64,000 nucleotides of DNA from Aliagarivorans marinus DSM 23064 (GCF_000429485.1 NZ_AUBY01000008.1:248001-312000), one strand, 5' to 3'; shown: positions 35,229-45,165, numbered from the stretch's first letter. The notes: a model not told the origin generated them from the letters alone. Made by a program: numbers and translations.

Positions 35229-35632
35229 TAGGGCTGCTCCGTGGCCAAAGCGATCTTGCTGATACCCGCGCCCTTGGCGGCATCCATCACCGCGACTACC
35301 GTGCCATTAAAAGCGAATGAATCCGCTTGAATCACTAACGACGGATCAGGTTGTTCCAACAGCAAACGCTCTAGGTTAGCCTGCACCCGTTCCACATCCA
35401 CCAAACGCTTGTCGATGTAGATGTCGTTGTTGGCGGTCACCGCGATAAAGATCCCTGCGTCCTTCTGGCTTACCGAATGGCTGGCCTCCGGACGATTCAC
35501 CTCCACCCCTGACTCGCGCACAAACGAGCTGGTGACGATGAAGAAGATCAACATGATAAAGACGATATCGAGCATCGAGGTCATATCGACCTGGGCCTCA
35601 TCTTGAATACGACGACGTTGGCCAAGCCTCAT
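35228..35632 (-). CDS. exbD: ExbD biopolymer transport protein
   Basis: A 134-residue single-pass membrane protein. The transmembrane helix carries the conserved aspartate in MTSMLDIVFIMLIFFIV, needed for proton coupling; a periplasmic domain follows. It works with ExbB and TonB. Gene overlaps of one and four bases with its neighbours show tight translational coupling. Confidence 0.94.
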   Translation of the reverse strand: MRLGQRRRIQDEAQVDMTSMLDIVFIMLIFFIVTSSFVRESGVEVNRPEASHSVSQKDAGIFIAVTANNDIYIDKRLVDVERVQANLERLLLEQPDPSLVIQADSFAFNGTVVAVMDAAKGAGISKIALATEQP

Positions 35633-36228
35633 TTCTCGTTCCTCTCTTGATTGGATTGAGCGGGTTCTGCGTTCGCAGGACGCGCATCGTTTTCACTACG
35701 CATTAGCTTTTCGAGATGCAGCTCGCGGGCATCGGCCCAGCGCTGAATGCGTGAATAACTAAACATACCGGCCAGCGCTGCCACCATACCGGCCATGGTC
35801 GGCAAGGTGGCCATCGAGATCCCCGAGGCCATCAAGCGCGGCTGCGCCGAGCCTTGGGTGGCCAATACATCAAACACCGAGATCATCCCGGTTACGGTGC
35901 CGAGCAGCCCCAGCATCGGGAACAGCGCCACAATCACCTTCAGCAGGCTGACATGTTTGAACAGCGCTCGGTGCGCTTCATCCAGCGCGGCGTCGCGCTG
36001 GGCTCGGGCATACCAACTCAGGTGGTCATTGCGCTTGCGCCAAGCACTCAGCCATTGTTGCTGCTGGCGAGGAAACTGCCACCACAGGTAGATGATCCGC
36101 TCAAAGGCGAGGCACCAAAACACCAGCACTAAGGCTGCCAGCCACCACAGTACCGGGCCGCCCAAATGCATAAACTGGCTAAGGTTAGTTATCGCTGGCA
36201 AACTGAGCCAAGCAACAAGCAGCTCCAT
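35629..36228 (-). CDS. exbB: ExbB/TolQ family proton-channel protein
   Basis: A 199-residue protein with three hydrophobic segments typical of ExbB. The second and third carry the family motif (LFPMLGLLGTVTGMISVF and GISMATLPTMAGMVAAL). It forms the proton channel with ExbD that powers TonB. It is the short ExbB of the operon, distinct from the larger TtpC-like protein encoded upstream, with which its gene overlaps by one base. Confidence 0.93.
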   Translation of the reverse strand: MELLVAWLSLPAITNLSQFMHLGGPVLWWLAALVLVFWCLAFERIIYLWWQFPRQQQQWLSAWRKRNDHLSWYARAQRDAALDEAHRALFKHVSLLKVIVALFPMLGLLGTVTGMISVFDVLATQGSAQPRLMASGISMATLPTMAGMVAALAGMFSYSRIQRWADARELHLEKLMRSENDARPANAEPAQSNQERNEK

Positions 36229-37649
36229 TAAGCACTGGCCTCCTGGCTCTTCATAGCAACAGCATCTAGTTCGTGCTCACCACGCAGACCTTGTTCGGCG
36301 CGCGCTGCCACTAAGCCAATGCCCTGTTTCTCAAGGATGCTGCGCACCCCTTCGGCTTGAGAGCTAAGCAGGTTGTGCGCCAGCAGCAGTGGCATAGCTG
36401 CCACTAGGCCGAGCACAGTGGTAATCAGCGCCATCGAGATACCGCCGGCCATCACTCGTGGATCGGCGTTACCAAACTGGGTAATCACCTGGAAGGTATC
36501 AATCATACCGGTCACGGTACCCAGCAGGCCAAGCATGGGTGCCAGCGCCGCCATCAGCTTAAGCATCGACAGGCCGCGCTCTAATGACTGCTGTTCGTCC
36601 ATCACCGCCTCCAGCAGACGCAGCTCTAGGGCTTCCACGTTGGGCGCTTGCTCTTCGTGGTACACCTTCAAGATGCGGCCTAGCGGGTTATTACCCGGCT
36701 GTTCGGGTGTTTTGAGCTGTTGACTGATCTGGCGACGCGCCACCAGCAGGCGCAGGCCTCGATAGCCAGCAATCAACAGGCCACTGGCCAGCAAAGCCAA
36801 AATAATCTTACCGACCACGCCGCCTTGGCGAACGCGGTCTTGTAGAGTTGGGGTATCACCAAGCTGGCGCAGCAGCTCGCCGCGGCTTGGGTCGAGCGTC
36901 ATAATCACTGGCTGCTGAGTGACTTGCTCAAGCTCAGCCTGTTTTGACCACGACTGAGGTTGGCGTGGCAACACCTTGGCGATTTGCTGATTCGCATCCC
37001 AATCTAAAAGGCCTTGCTGGCCAATCAAGGCGAAGGAGCCCAATCGATAAGCTCGGTCTTTGCTAAGCTCGCCACTGCCGTTCGCGACCACGACCCATAC
37101 TCTAGACAACTGTTGCGAGGCTTCGATTTGCTGCTCGAACAACTGCCACAGCCCTTCCAGTTGCGCCATCGACGGCAAGGCTCGGGCGGCCACAATCTCG
37201 TCGAGTAACTGGCTTTGCTCGGGGCGCTCGATACTGGTGATAGCATCATGCACCTCGACCTGCAGCTCACGCGCCGCTTGGCGAACCACACCAAACAGCT
37301 CGCCTAAGCTGCCGGTTTCTAGCTGCAGTTTTTGCTCCAGCTCGGCCAAGCGTTGCTCGTTGGCACTGAACTGCTCAGAAAGCTGGTCAGTTTCGGTTTC
37401 CAGCGCTTGTTGGCGCGCTAAGAGCGCATCTAGCTGGGCTTGCAATTCGGCTTCGCTCTTAGCGAAGCCTTGCTCACGTTGCTTATTTTGTTGACCGGTT
37501 TGACGAGCGGCTTGCTCGGTGGTTTTTAGTAGCGCTTCGGCTTGCTGCTGGGCGTTTAGATCTGTGTCGCTATCGGCGACGGCAGGCAAGGCCAACACGG
37601 CGCTAAGCGCAAGACCAGCAATCGCCTTTGAGGCATGGTTAAAGATCAT
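36228..37649 (-). CDS. TtpC-like protein: ExbB/TolQ domain with large periplasmic coiled coil
   Basis: A 473-residue protein. After a signal peptide (LAVLALPAVADS) come about 100 residues of Glu/Gln-rich coiled coil, a further periplasmic region, then three membrane segments carrying the MotA/TolQ/ExbB motif (LMAALAPMLGLLGTVTGMIDTF, ISMALITTVLGLVAAM). This is the architecture of TtpC, an accessory component of the Vibrio TonB2 system. It overlaps its neighbours by one and four bases. In Vibrio TtpC is required for TonB2-dependent iron uptake; the same is likely here. Confidence 0.87.
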   Translation of the reverse strand: MIFNHASKAIAGLALSAVLALPAVADSDTDLNAQQQAEALLKTTEQAARQTGQQNKQREQGFAKSEAELQAQLDALLARQQALETETDQLSEQFSANEQRLAELEQKLQLETGSLGELFGVVRQAARELQVEVHDAITSIERPEQSQLLDEIVAARALPSMAQLEGLWQLFEQQIEASQQLSRVWVVVANGSGELSKDRAYRLGSFALIGQQGLLDWDANQQIAKVLPRQPQSWSKQAELEQVTQQPVIMTLDPSRGELLRQLGDTPTLQDRVRQGGVVGKIILALLASGLLIAGYRGLRLLVARRQISQQLKTPEQPGNNPLGRILKVYHEEQAPNVEALELRLLEAVMDEQQSLERGLSMLKLMAALAPMLGLLGTVTGMIDTFQVITQFGNADPRVMAGGISMALITTVLGLVAAMPLLLAHNLLSSQAEGVRSILEKQGIGLVAARAEQGLRGEHELDAVAMKSQEASA

Positions 37650-38407
37650 TGCTGCGCCTCCTTCAGGCTGACTGGCAACTCCAGCAAGCTTGGCGCAGCG
37701 CTTTGGCGGGCCAGTGCGTAGGCCTGATCGGCCTTAAGTCCTGCGGCGCGGTCCATGGCTTGCCACTGACCACTGGCTTGATCCCAGGTCCAGTATTGTT
37801 GCTGGTCGAGGCTGCGTGCGAGCAGCACAGCGCGCCCTAAGTACAACTGCTCCACTTGCAAGCGCTCACCAGCCACTTCCAGCTCCCCTTGATAGCTGCC
37901 CAGCTTGCTGCCGTAATCCAGCTCAATCTGATAAGCCTCAAGGATGCGGCGATATTTTTCAGCGTCACTAACATCAGCTTGCGCCATCATCGCGTTGAGC
38001 TGTTCCAGACGCTGCGCACGGGCTGCCGAGCGAATTGGGCGGTCATTCTCGATGTGCGTCTCTAAGGCCGCTAGCATACGGTACATCAACGGCACCACGC
38101 CTTGGCGGGTTGCGCCAATCTCATCAAGCTGTTGATGGAAGCTGTCGATTTCCAACTGCTGACTGTCGATCATCCGGCTTAGGTGGTCGCGGTAAACCTC
38201 CAAGCTCTCCACTTCTTGCATCAGAATCTCGATCTCACGCTGCAACTCGAAGGCGCGATCGGAGCTTTGGTCGATAGTATCTTGCGAGCGCTTAGCGGCA
38301 TCAATCGCCTGACTTTCAACACGCTGGCTTTGCGCCAGCGGCTCAGCCGCCAACATCGGAGAACTCATCAGTGCACAGAGCACCACAGCAGACTTTATTT
38401 GCTTCAT
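37646..38407 (-). CDS. DUF3450 protein, first gene of the TonB2-type operon
   Basis: A 253-residue exported, almost wholly helical protein of the DUF3450 family, regularly found before ttpC. ATG 38407 gives a clean signal peptide (MKQIKSAVVLCALMSSPMLA); an in-frame ATG ten codons earlier lacks a ribosome site and would lengthen the n-region. The middle is a coiled coil (EIEILMQEVESLEVYRDHL). It starts the six-gene operon running to the TPR gene. A Fur-box-like sequence lies about 100 bp upstream. Function is unknown; a periplasmic partner of TtpC is likely. Confidence 0.82.
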   Translation of the reverse strand: MKQIKSAVVLCALMSSPMLAAEPLAQSQRVESQAIDAAKRSQDTIDQSSDRAFELQREIEILMQEVESLEVYRDHLSRMIDSQQLEIDSFHQQLDEIGATRQGVVPLMYRMLAALETHIENDRPIRSAARAQRLEQLNAMMAQADVSDAEKYRRILEAYQIELDYGSKLGSYQGELEVAGERLQVEQLYLGRAVLLARSLDQQQYWTWDQASGQWQAMDRAAGLKADQAYALARQSAAPSLLELPVSLKEAQQ

Positions 38408-38502
38408 TGCCTTCAGCTTTACCTTCAGCTCTTTCATCAGTTAGGAGGTGGTTGGATGGGTAATCAGGCAGCTAGCCTACCCGAATCAGCCACACATTTA
38501 AA

Positions 38503-38517
38503 TACGAATAATTATCA
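38503..38517 (-). promoter_or_regulatory. Possible Fur box upstream of the TonB2-type operon
   Basis: TACGAATAATTATCA matches the 7-1-7 Fur model (TGATAATnATTATCA) in 11 of 14 positions, with a perfect right half. Its location upstream of an iron-transport energy operon makes the match plausible. Confidence 0.45.
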
Positions 38518-38543
38518 ACTGCATTGATATCAATCAACAATTG

Positions 38544-40508
38544 TCAATTACTGCGCTGCCCTCGGATCAACAGAGTAATAAAATACAGCCCGCCAATCAC
38601 GGAAACCAGTGTACCCGCAGCTACTTGGGTCGGATAGAACAGTACCCAGCCCAAATAATCCGCCAGCACCAATAAGCAGGCACCGCAGCTAGCAGCCACC
38701 GCTATTTGCTGCCCCGCTTGGCGCGCGCCTAACAGTACCGCCATATGCGGCGCCAGTAGGCCGATAAAGGCAATTGGGCCTAAGTATGCCGTTACAATGG
38801 CGCACAACAATGCGACCAGAACTAACAACACCACAAAGCGGGCGTTTACCGACAGGCCACGCGCTTGGGCGAACTGGCGACCAGCGGAGAGCAGAGTCAG
38901 CGACTTGCTACACAGCAGCGCCACCGTCACTAACACCAGTGACAGCACAAACAGAAACAGTGCGTCGCTAGGCTGCACCCGGTAGGTGGAACCTGCCAGC
39001 CACCCGAGGATCTCGTAGATACTTTGGGTGCCGCGAGCCAGGGCAAACTGCACCAAGGCCTCTATCAGCGCTGTCAGGGCGATACCGCAGAGGATCAGCA
39101 TCGATGGCGCGTAGTTATGCCGACGGCCTAACACCAGCAGCAAGACCAACACCAGCATGCTGCCCACAAAGGCCAGCAGCGGGCCATGCTCGTAGATACT
39201 GACGCCAAACAGCACCGAGCTGCCCACCAGCATTAAGGTGGCTCCGGCCGACAAGCCTAAGATATCGGGGCTGGCCAGTGGGTTGTAGATCAGCCGCTGC
39301 AGCACGGTACCGGCGGTGGCCAAGGCGGCCCCGGCAGAGAGCGCCGCCAAGATGCGCGGCCAACGCAAGGAAAAACTAAACTCGCTGGGCCATTGCAGCT
39401 GCCAGCTTCCGGCGTTAAAACCGCTGCCTAAAGAGAGCGCCAACAAACCCAAGCAGATAATCGGCAGCAGGGTTTTGGTCAGCCTCGTCAAACGCGCTGC
39501 GCCCTGTGGCAGCTCTATCGATAAGCGGTCTTCCGAGCGCAGATTACGGCGGGTTAACAGCAGCAGTAGAGGAGCGCCGATTAAGGCAGTGGCGGTGCCG
39601 GTGTGCACCGTATCGATGGTAAGCAGGCTTAGCCCGCGCGCCAACATGTCGGTCACCAACAATAGCAACGCACCAAAAATAGCGCTGTGCAGTAGCTCCG
39701 AGCGCGGCGAGCGCGCCCCCAACAAACGGGCAATATTGGGCGCAATCAGGCCGATAAAGCCAATCGCTCCCACAGCGGTAATTGCGCTGGCGACTATCCA
39801 TAGGCCACACAGCATCAGCAGCAGGAACATTGGCGCCAAGTTCAGCCCCCTGCCCTGCGCGCCTTGCTGACCGAGTCGCAACAAGGCCAACACGCGCGGT
39901 GCCACCGCAACAATGACCAGCGCAGGCAACATCCGTGGCAGCAGCCAGATAAACCAATCCCAATCGTGCTGACTAAGGTCGCCCGCCCCCCAGATAAACA
40001 GGTTGTTGGCGTACTGCTCGTGCAGCAGAATAATCGCGGTGGCGATGGCGCCGAGTAAAATATTAACCGCCATACCCGCCAACACAATCGGCAAACCGGA
40101 TAGATTGCGCCAGCCAACAATCAGCAGCACCAGCGCCATACTCACGCCTGCGCCAAGCATGGCTGCAACCACCGCATAAGAGCCGCTTAAGCCCGGTAGC
40201 CATACATTCAGCACCACCAGCGCTAGCCAGACACCGGAGGAGGTGCCCAGCGTCATGGGCGACAGCAAGGGGTTTTGGGTAAGCTGCTGTAGCAAACTGC
40301 CCACTAAGCCTAAGCCTGCGCCCACCACTAGCGCCATGGCCAGCCGTGGTAAGTTGGCATAGTAAAATGCGAAATCGGCGAACACCTGTGGCTCTGCGCC
40401 TTGCAGCAGTTGCCACTGGCGAGCCGGGCTTAGCTCGCTGCCAAACAGCACACTCAGCAAGGCGATTAGCAGCAGGAATGGCAGGTTGAAGGAATAACGC
40501 AGATTCAT
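38544..40508 (-). CDS. fhuB: FhuB-like fused double permease of a siderophore ABC importer
   Basis: A 654-residue inner-membrane protein made of two FecCD permease halves in tandem (each ~320 residues, about ten helices). Each half has the conserved GLIAPNIARLLGAR or GLLAPHMAVLLGAR loop that contacts the ATPase. Fused permeases of this size are characteristic of FhuB, which imports ferric hydroxamates. It overlaps fhuD by four bases and ends the receptor-fhuF-fhuC-fhuD-fhuB operon. Confidence 0.92.
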   Translation of the reverse strand: MNLRYSFNLPFLLLIALLSVLFGSELSPARQWQLLQGAEPQVFADFAFYYANLPRLAMALVVGAGLGLVGSLLQQLTQNPLLSPMTLGTSSGVWLALVVLNVWLPGLSGSYAVVAAMLGAGVSMALVLLIVGWRNLSGLPIVLAGMAVNILLGAIATAIILLHEQYANNLFIWGAGDLSQHDWDWFIWLLPRMLPALVIVAVAPRVLALLRLGQQGAQGRGLNLAPMFLLLMLCGLWIVASAITAVGAIGFIGLIAPNIARLLGARSPRSELLHSAIFGALLLLVTDMLARGLSLLTIDTVHTGTATALIGAPLLLLLTRRNLRSEDRLSIELPQGAARLTRLTKTLLPIICLGLLALSLGSGFNAGSWQLQWPSEFSFSLRWPRILAALSAGAALATAGTVLQRLIYNPLASPDILGLSAGATLMLVGSSVLFGVSIYEHGPLLAFVGSMLVLVLLLVLGRRHNYAPSMLILCGIALTALIEALVQFALARGTQSIYEILGWLAGSTYRVQPSDALFLFVLSLVLVTVALLCSKSLTLLSAGRQFAQARGLSVNARFVVLLVLVALLCAIVTAYLGPIAFIGLLAPHMAVLLGARQAGQQIAVAASCGACLLVLADYLGWVLFYPTQVAAGTLVSVIGGLYFITLLIRGQRSN

Positions 40509-41437
40509 GGCGCTACCTCCGGCTCAGGCTGCACCTGGGGCGCTAGCGCGAACAAGGTTGCCGCCAGCGCCTCAGCGTTATACAGGATCGACATCGCTCC
40601 GCCGTAACTCCAGGTGGGCGCAACCGGGGCAATTCGCCCCTGTTTGACGAAAGGCATGGCCTGCCACAAACGTGAGCGGTCCATTTCAGCTTGGTAGTAG
40701 AAGGGCTCAAAATAGAGCACCAGCCCCTGCTCGACCCGCGCCAACTGCAGCACTTTTTGCTGGGAGATCCCCCACTGGCTGGCCCGGCTGTCCAAGGCAG
40801 GTTCAAAGCCTAAACGCTCTAGCACATACTCCGGAATCGAGTTCTTGCCGTACACCCACGCGGCGGTGGGGTTGGCAAAGCGCAGGCTAACTGCAAGCGG
40901 TTTTCCCGCGGGGAAAGCTCTGGTTAGCTCAGCGCTTAAGGCAGCGATTCGTTGCTCCATAGCGCTCAACTTTCGCTCGGCCAGCTCGGATTGGCCCAAT
41001 ACATGGGCTATCCGGCGATAATTGTCGATGGCCGCCTGAACATTGTCGTGTCCAGCTTGATAGGTGCTGTAATAGAGCACCGGCGCAATCTGTGACAAGG
41101 CAGGAATCAAATGCCGCTGACCGAGGCTGGCGAAAATCACATCCGGCTTAAGCTCGGCAATGCGCTCAAGGTTGGGTTCGGCGCGGGTGCCCAGATCAAT
41201 AACCTGCTCTGGCATCGCTGGCTGGCGTACCCATTCGCTATATCCGGGAATATCACTAATCGCCAGCGGGACCACATCGAGCTCAAGCACTTGCTCGGCC
41301 AGCTCCCAACTCAGGGCGATTACGCGCTCAGGGCGCTTATCTAAGGTTTGCCGGCCCAAGCTGTCTTGCACATAGAACTGTGCCCAAGCCGCTTGGCTTA
41401 GCGCCAGCAAGGCCACCATCACACAGCGTTTTAGCAT
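40505..41437 (-). CDS. fhuD: FhuD-like siderophore-binding protein
   Basis: A 310-residue periplasmic protein with signal peptide (MVALLALSQAAWAQ). Class III binding-protein features are present: RVIALSWELAEQVLELDVVP near the start, then LNLERIAELKPDVIFASLGQ-type segment (ERIAELKPDVIF) and a long backbone helix. It delivers ferric siderophore to the FhuB/FhuC transporter. Gene overlaps of seven bases with fhuC and four with fhuB bind it into the operon. Hydroxamate specificity is inferred from the fused FhuB. Confidence 0.9.
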   Translation of the reverse strand: MLKRCVMVALLALSQAAWAQFYVQDSLGRQTLDKRPERVIALSWELAEQVLELDVVPLAISDIPGYSEWVRQPAMPEQVIDLGTRAEPNLERIAELKPDVIFASLGQRHLIPALSQIAPVLYYSTYQAGHDNVQAAIDNYRRIAHVLGQSELAERKLSAMEQRIAALSAELTRAFPAGKPLAVSLRFANPTAAWVYGKNSIPEYVLERLGFEPALDSRASQWGISQQKVLQLARVEQGLVLYFEPFYYQAEMDRSRLWQAMPFVKQGRIAPVAPTWSYGGAMSILYNAEALAATLFALAPQVQPEPEVAP

Positions 41438-42198
41438 ACCGCAGCCACCTTGGTGCTTAACTCAGGATGGCTGAGTAGGCGAAACTCGGCGTTGAATAGC
41501 TCTCTTAGTAAAGCTTCATCTTGCAGCTCAGCCGTGTCACCGGCAAAGGCCACCTTGCCTTGTTTGAGCGCCACCACCTTGCTGGCGTAACGTAGCGCTA
41601 GGTTAATATCGTGGATAATCACCACCACCCCGCGACCCGATCGCTGGTTGAGCTCGCTCAGCAGACTCATCAGTTGGTACTGATGGCTAATGTCGAGCGC
41701 CGAGGTTGGCTCGTCCAACACTAAAATCGGCGATTGCTGGGCCAGTAACATGGCCACAAATGCCCGCTGACGTTCACCGCCAGAAAGCGAGTCCACCAGC
41801 TCATTGGCGAAACGGCCCATGTCGGTCTGGCTTAGAGCCTCTTCCAGCAACTGTTGGTCTTGCTCGCGCCAGCGCCCCAAGCTACCGCGCCACGGGTAGC
41901 GGCCCAGCTTGACCAGCTCGCTCACATTGAGCCCTGCCACCTGTGGCAAGTGCTGTGGCAAAAACGCTACCTGCTGCGCCAAGCTGCGGGCTTTAATCTT
42001 ATCCACCGGCTTGCCGTTTAGGCTCACCTTCCCCTGCTCCGGAGCGAACTGACCGGTGAGCAGATTAACCAAGGTAGATTTCCCCGAGCCATTGTGGCCA
42101 AGGATCACGGTAAAGGCTGAGCTGTCGATGGCCAACTGCTCAACCTGCAAAATAGTGCGCCCTTCGCGGCGAACCTCAACATTATCTAGTTCAAACAT
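41431..42198 (-). CDS. fhuC: FhuC-like ATPase of a siderophore ABC importer
   Basis: A 255-residue ABC ATPase with Walker A GHNGSGKST, signature LSGGERQ, Walker B ILVLDEPTSALD and the H-loop VVIIHDINLAL. The start ATG 42198 lies within the last bases of fhuF (eight-base overlap) and gives the normal MFELDNVEV N-terminus; the longer frame to 42291 overlaps fhuF extensively and is rejected. It powers import through FhuB. Confidence 0.94.
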   Translation of the reverse strand: MFELDNVEVRREGRTILQVEQLAIDSSAFTVILGHNGSGKSTLVNLLTGQFAPEQGKVSLNGKPVDKIKARSLAQQVAFLPQHLPQVAGLNVSELVKLGRYPWRGSLGRWREQDQQLLEEALSQTDMGRFANELVDSLSGGERQRAFVAMLLAQQSPILVLDEPTSALDISHQYQLMSLLSELNQRSGRGVVVIIHDINLALRYASKVVALKQGKVAFAGDTAELQDEALLRELFNAEFRLLSHPELSTKVAAVC

Positions 42199-42922
42199 CT
42201 GCTTCACTTTTAGGGCGACAAGGGCAGTCGCCGCAGTAGTCGCCTTCATCGAGGCGGTATTCCATACAACACGCCCGGCGCAGCGGGTCATCGCGGTATT
42301 CGCGCTGCTGACTTTGTAAACCGGCTCCTAAGAGCCAAGCATCAAGCTGCTCGGCGAGGGTGTCTTGGCCCAAGCGTAAATCAAGGTCGTCTTGATGTTC
42401 CCAAAGCAGCCGTAGCGAGTGTTCGATGCTATCGGCCAACAGCTTTTTACTCAGGCTGCGGCTTAGGCTAAATGAAGCCGCTGCCGCGTCGTATAAGCCA
42501 CCAGATAGCTGCGCCAACTGCCTGCCGGCGACAACCGCTGAGCTGGCAAACACGCTGACATAAGCATCCTCTGGTAGCCAATATCCGGCCACCATCTGCT
42601 CGCTGCATTGCTGTTTAAACCCGGCTAAACGCGGCACATAGCCAAACAGGTAGTGACTGAGCACCAGCAAGGCTATCGGCTGCCAATTCATCAACGTCCA
42701 GCTGCGGGTTTGCCAGTAGATCTTGCCTGCCTCTGGGTGCCCGGTGGCTATTGATTGATAAAGCCAAGCAGCGCTTTGCACTTGTTGGCTACCGCCCAGA
42801 TACGGCGGTGCTAACAGCCGCTCGCCCGCTGGTGCGCTATCTACGACTAAAGCCCGCAGAGCCGGGCTTATTTTTTGAGCAACCTCGATCAGTTGCAGTC
42901 GATACTGTTGGGCCTGCCGCAT
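42191..42922 (-). CDS. fhuF: FhuF-like siderophore-iron reductase
   Basis: A 243-residue protein of the FhuF family. The C-terminal cysteine cluster that binds a 2Fe-2S centre is intact: RACCMEYRLDEGDYCGDCPC. FhuF reduces ferric hydroxamates in the cytoplasm so that iron is released. I chose ATG 42922, seven bases behind GAGGG, over an in-frame TTG at 42961 with no ribosome site that would overlap the receptor gene. It overlaps fhuC by eight bases. Its presence supports a ferric hydroxamate substrate for the operon. Confidence 0.85.
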   Translation of the reverse strand: MRQAQQYRLQLIEVAQKISPALRALVVDSAPAGERLLAPPYLGGSQQVQSAAWLYQSIATGHPEAGKIYWQTRSWTLMNWQPIALLVLSHYLFGYVPRLAGFKQQCSEQMVAGYWLPEDAYVSVFASSAVVAGRQLAQLSGGLYDAAAASFSLSRSLSKKLLADSIEHSLRLLWEHQDDLDLRLGQDTLAEQLDAWLLGAGLQSQQREYRDDPLRRACCMEYRLDEGDYCGDCPCRPKSEADV

Positions 42923-42950
42923 TGACAGGCCCTCGACACTTAGTGGAATG

Positions 42951-45125
42951 CTAGAAGCCAAGTTTCACCCGAGCCTCGATACGGCGCTCATCGCCAGCCC
43001 AGCAGTTCATCTGGTCGTAACAGCTGTAGTACTCTTTGTCGAACAGGTTGGTAACCGCAACACTCGCCACCGCATTTTCCAGCGAACTGGTGAAGCTGCC
43101 CATGTCGTAGCCCACCGACAGGTCAAACAAGGTGTAACCCGATACGGTCGAGGTGTTCTGCGAGTCGATTTGCGTCTCGCCCACATAGCGCGCACCGCCG
43201 CCCAAGGTCAGGCCATTCAGCGACCCTTGGTAGAAGTGATAGCTCGCCCACAGGTTGGCCGTTTGATCCGGTACCCATACCGGGGTCTTGCCTTGTAGGT
43301 CGGTATCTTTCTCGATGGTCATATCCAGCAAGGTGTAGTTGGCCATCAGGTTCAGGTTGTGATTCACCTGCCATGAGCCCTCCAACTCCAAGCCTTTAGA
43401 TACCGTTTCGCCCACTTGGATTTGGTCGTACGGACTGCCGTTCGGATCGCGGGTTACTGCATTCTCTTTGGTGATATGGAACAGCGAGCCAGTGAAGTTG
43501 ATGTCGCGATCGTAGGAGCTGTACTTCACACCACCTTCCCATTGCTTACCGGTAGACGGGTCAAAGGCATTGCCGTCGGTGTCAGTGCCAATCTCCGGCT
43601 CGAAGCTCTCGGCATAGCTGATGTACGGCGCCCAACCATTGTCGAACTCATACAGACCACCAAAGCGGAACGAGGTGTTGTACTGATTCTGCTTGGTTTT
43701 ACCGTCCCAGATCTGCTCACGTTCTTGGTAGCTATATTCGTCGTAACGCAGGCCAGCGATCATCACCAAACGGTCTAGCCGCATCTGGTTTTGGAAGTAC
43801 ACACCGGTTTGCTCTACATCAATCAGGTAGTGGCCGTTCCAGTACTCAGGATTGCTCTTGAGGTAGTCGTAAAGGCTGTCGTGATCCAGCATATTGTTGT
43901 TGGGGTTGTAGATGTCGATGGCCGAGATCTGCGCATCCCAATACTGCACTTCGGATTCCAGCTTCTGCCAATCCATACCGAACAGTAGGTTATGCTCCAG
44001 CGCGCCAGTGGTGACATAGCCGGATAGCTGCAGGTCAACAGTCCAACCTTTGGAGGTCTCATCGGTGAGGTAGGCACGGCGGTTTAACGTGCGGCCATCA
44101 GATTCCAGCGTTGGACAGTAGGTACCCGTTGCTGCGTCATAACACAGGTTGTAGGTGTTCTTTTGTAGCGCTTCCGCATCCATGTAGCGGGCGTTGACCA
44201 ACACGCTCCAATCGGTGTTGAAATCGTGGGTTAGCTTGGCGCCATACAATCCCACTTTGCGGTCATACTCGTTCCAATTCTGATCGCCGGTGAACAGGCT
44301 GCGGCTGAGATCGCCATTGGGGTTGCCTTGCACCGAACCAAAGCTTGGCATAGTAGTGTAGATACCCGCTGATGGGTCGTGTTGGTAATAGGCGTTTAGG
44401 TTCAGCAAGGTGGCATCGCTGATATGCCAATCCAGCGACGGCGCAATCAGGTAACGCTCTTCCTCAGAGGTATCGGCCATGCCATCTTGCTTGTTGGCCT
44501 TAGCGATCACGCGGTAGGCAAAATCACTGCTACCAATCTGCCCGGTACTGTCGAAGGTCGCTTCGGCTTTGTTGTGACTCCCCGAGGCCACGCCAATCTC
44601 GGTGTGGCGCTCCATCTGTGGCGACTTGGCAATCATGTTAACCATCCCGCCCGGTGGCATGTTGCCGTAAAGCACCGAGGTGGGGCCTTTAAATACCTCG
44701 ATTTGCTCTACCGCAAAGGGGTCGATCTGCGGCTGCAGGTTCCAGCCATTAAACAGCAGCTGCAGACCGTCGTAGAAGTTCTGATAGTTATCAAAGCCTC
44801 GGATGTTAAACAAATCCAGACGAGTCACCGCCCCACCGCGCAGCTCAGTATTGACGCCGGGCACATAGCGCAGCGCTTCGGTCACAGAGCTTACGCCGCG
44901 CAGCTCCATGGTTTCACTATCAATCACCGAGATCCCCTGTGGGGTTTCTTCCGGTGCTAAGGCGGTTTTCGTGGCGGTGTTCCGGTAGCTTTTCGCTAGT
45001 ACGGTAAGGTGTTCGTCGACGTGATCCGTGTCGTTTGCGATAACCGGGCCTGCCAATGCTGCTGCGACCACTGCACTAAGCAGCCGAGGCGCAAAGCCCA
45101 TTTTGTCCAATGATTTTTCGAACAT
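42951..45125 (-). CDS. TonB-dependent siderophore receptor (ferric hydroxamate type)
   Basis: A 724-residue outer-membrane receptor. ATG 45125 begins a signal peptide ending AGPVIAND; the longer frame to 45221 runs into the promoter. A plug domain follows (TPQGISVIDSETMELRG, ALRYVPGV, NIRGFDNYQNFYDG, VEVFKGP-like IEVFKGPTSVLYGNMPPGG) and then the beta-barrel, ending in aromatic KLGF. The family pattern resembles FhuA/FoxA-type receptors. It leads the operon with fhuF, fhuC, fhuD and fhuB, and has a Fur-box-like site about 40 bp upstream. Confidence 0.92.
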   Translation of the reverse strand: MFEKSLDKMGFAPRLLSAVVAAALAGPVIANDTDHVDEHLTVLAKSYRNTATKTALAPEETPQGISVIDSETMELRGVSSVTEALRYVPGVNTELRGGAVTRLDLFNIRGFDNYQNFYDGLQLLFNGWNLQPQIDPFAVEQIEVFKGPTSVLYGNMPPGGMVNMIAKSPQMERHTEIGVASGSHNKAEATFDSTGQIGSSDFAYRVIAKANKQDGMADTSEEERYLIAPSLDWHISDATLLNLNAYYQHDPSAGIYTTMPSFGSVQGNPNGDLSRSLFTGDQNWNEYDRKVGLYGAKLTHDFNTDWSVLVNARYMDAEALQKNTYNLCYDAATGTYCPTLESDGRTLNRRAYLTDETSKGWTVDLQLSGYVTTGALEHNLLFGMDWQKLESEVQYWDAQISAIDIYNPNNNMLDHDSLYDYLKSNPEYWNGHYLIDVEQTGVYFQNQMRLDRLVMIAGLRYDEYSYQEREQIWDGKTKQNQYNTSFRFGGLYEFDNGWAPYISYAESFEPEIGTDTDGNAFDPSTGKQWEGGVKYSSYDRDINFTGSLFHITKENAVTRDPNGSPYDQIQVGETVSKGLELEGSWQVNHNLNLMANYTLLDMTIEKDTDLQGKTPVWVPDQTANLWASYHFYQGSLNGLTLGGGARYVGETQIDSQNTSTVSGYTLFDLSVGYDMGSFTSSLENAVASVAVTNLFDKEYYSCYDQMNCWAGDERRIEARVKLGF

Positions 45126-45165
45126 CAGGTGTCTCTTTGTAAATATCTTGTTAAGCCAATGCAAT

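Noticed and set aside
42198-42291. Longer N-terminus for the FhuC-like ATPase.
   Set aside because: The extra 31 residues overlap fhuF in another frame and precede the normal ATPase start; the short form fits the family.
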